Assembly (NCBI GenBank): GCA_031262625.1
Contig: JAISHJ010000030.1
Location: 1-21,133, forward strand
Reading direction: 5' to 3'
Source of the DNA: Ruminococcus sp.
Lineage (GTDB): Bacteria > Bacillota > Clostridia > Oscillospirales > Ruminococcaceae
DNA: 21,133 bases
Shown: positions 20,999 to 21,133 of the stretch, piece after piece
Layout of the letters: every line of letters starts with the position of its first letter
How positions within the stretch are numbered: the stretch's first letter is position 1
The notes under the pieces: generated by a model
The model's database searches: none
What the model was told of the DNA's origin: nothing
Seen by the model: the letters and a program-made list of their open reading frames with translations, nothing else
Position numbers and translations under genes: made by a program

Positions 20999-21133
20999 TT
21001 ATTTTATCATTAATGCTCCAAGCATCCGATGATCCGCATCCGCTTCATACTTGATGAAGCCTGTTTTTAGTGCTTCCTCTAACACAACACCCCTTACGTG
21101 AAAAAGGCAGGTTGTAAGCGCGAAGCCGATTTG
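20999..21133 (-). CDS. Possible 3' end of a minus-strand gene running off the right edge
   Basis: An open frame of 44 codons runs from the window edge to a TAA at 20999-21001 and ends with RMLGALMIK. No family was recognised. The translated sequence looks like ordinary soluble protein (VLEEALKTGFIKYEADADHR). It would converge on the small gene ending at 20991 with a 7-base gap. Against it, the same DNA holds a hairpin with a T run readable as a plus-strand terminator. A stop-free stretch of this length can occur by chance, so it is listed as tentative. Confidence 0.3.
   Translation of the reverse strand, partial: QIGFALTTCLFHVRGVVLEEALKTGFIKYEADADHRMLGALMIK
21042..21068 (+). terminator. Possible intrinsic terminator after the small right-end gene
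   Basis: GCTTCAT (21042-21048) and ATGAAGC (21054-21060) form a perfect 7-bp stem with a 5-base loop, followed by CTG and five T residues (21064-21068). It is 50 bases after the stop of the gene at 20740. The stem is short, and it lies inside the tentative minus-strand reading frame. Confidence 0.4.

Overview
The window looks like chromosomal DNA of a strictly anaerobic, endospore-forming Firmicute (class Clostridia, plausibly a gut relative of the Oscillospirales/Ruminococcaceae). The reasons are a complete spoIIAA-spoIIAB-sigF sporulation switch, an NAD-linked electron-bifurcating [FeFe]-hydrogenase operon, low to moderate GC, strong AGGAGG-type ribosome binding sites, and several GTG or TTG starts. 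Gene density is high. No tRNA, rRNA, CRISPR array or insertion sequence was seen.

Left part (1-6201): the end of peptidyl-tRNA hydrolase, then a HAD-family phosphatase. The spoIIA operon follows on the minus strand, its sigF end overlapping the phosphatase end by 11 bp. Divergent from spoIIA runs a plus-strand string: class I mannose-6-phosphate isomerase, ROK glucokinase, an HD-domain hydrolase, a small one-TM exported protein and SmpB, closed by a clear intrinsic terminator at 6215-6249.

Middle (6310-10968): two nucleic-acid methyltransferases (a TrmN6-like enzyme and RsmI), then a two-gene unit consisting of a large YceG-like protein and a TelA-family (toxic anion resistance) protein. In Bacillus these two families sit in TerD-type stress operons, but no TerD or TerC partner is present here. 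A 14-bp perfect terminator ends this unit.

Hydrogenase operon (about 10990-16247): five genes in the order HydC (NuoE-like), HATPase-only protein, thioredoxin-like [2Fe-2S] protein, HydB (NuoF-like) and HydA ([FeFe] catalytic subunit), preceded by an operator-like dyad and promoter candidates and closed by a strong terminator. HydABC together would reversibly couple NADH and reduced ferredoxin oxidation to H2 production. The maturases HydE, HydF and HydG are not in the window.

Right part (16264-21133) is more accessory: an orphan solute-binding lipoprotein with no permease genes, a 187-residue collagen-like protein (51 uninterrupted Gly-X-Y triplets) behind a mother-cell sigma-K/E-type -10 element, a fusion of an XRE repressor domain with a TehB-like methyltransferase behind a dyad-rich promoter, a degenerate Nudix-like protein, and a small phage/ICE-type protein at the right edge that may mark the start of a mobile element.

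The points most worth a second look are the collagen-like gene with its sporulation-type promoter and built-in terminator, the TerD-less YceG-TelA pair, the HATPase inside the hydrogenase operon, and the dyads controlling the hydrogenase operon and the XRE-methyltransferase.
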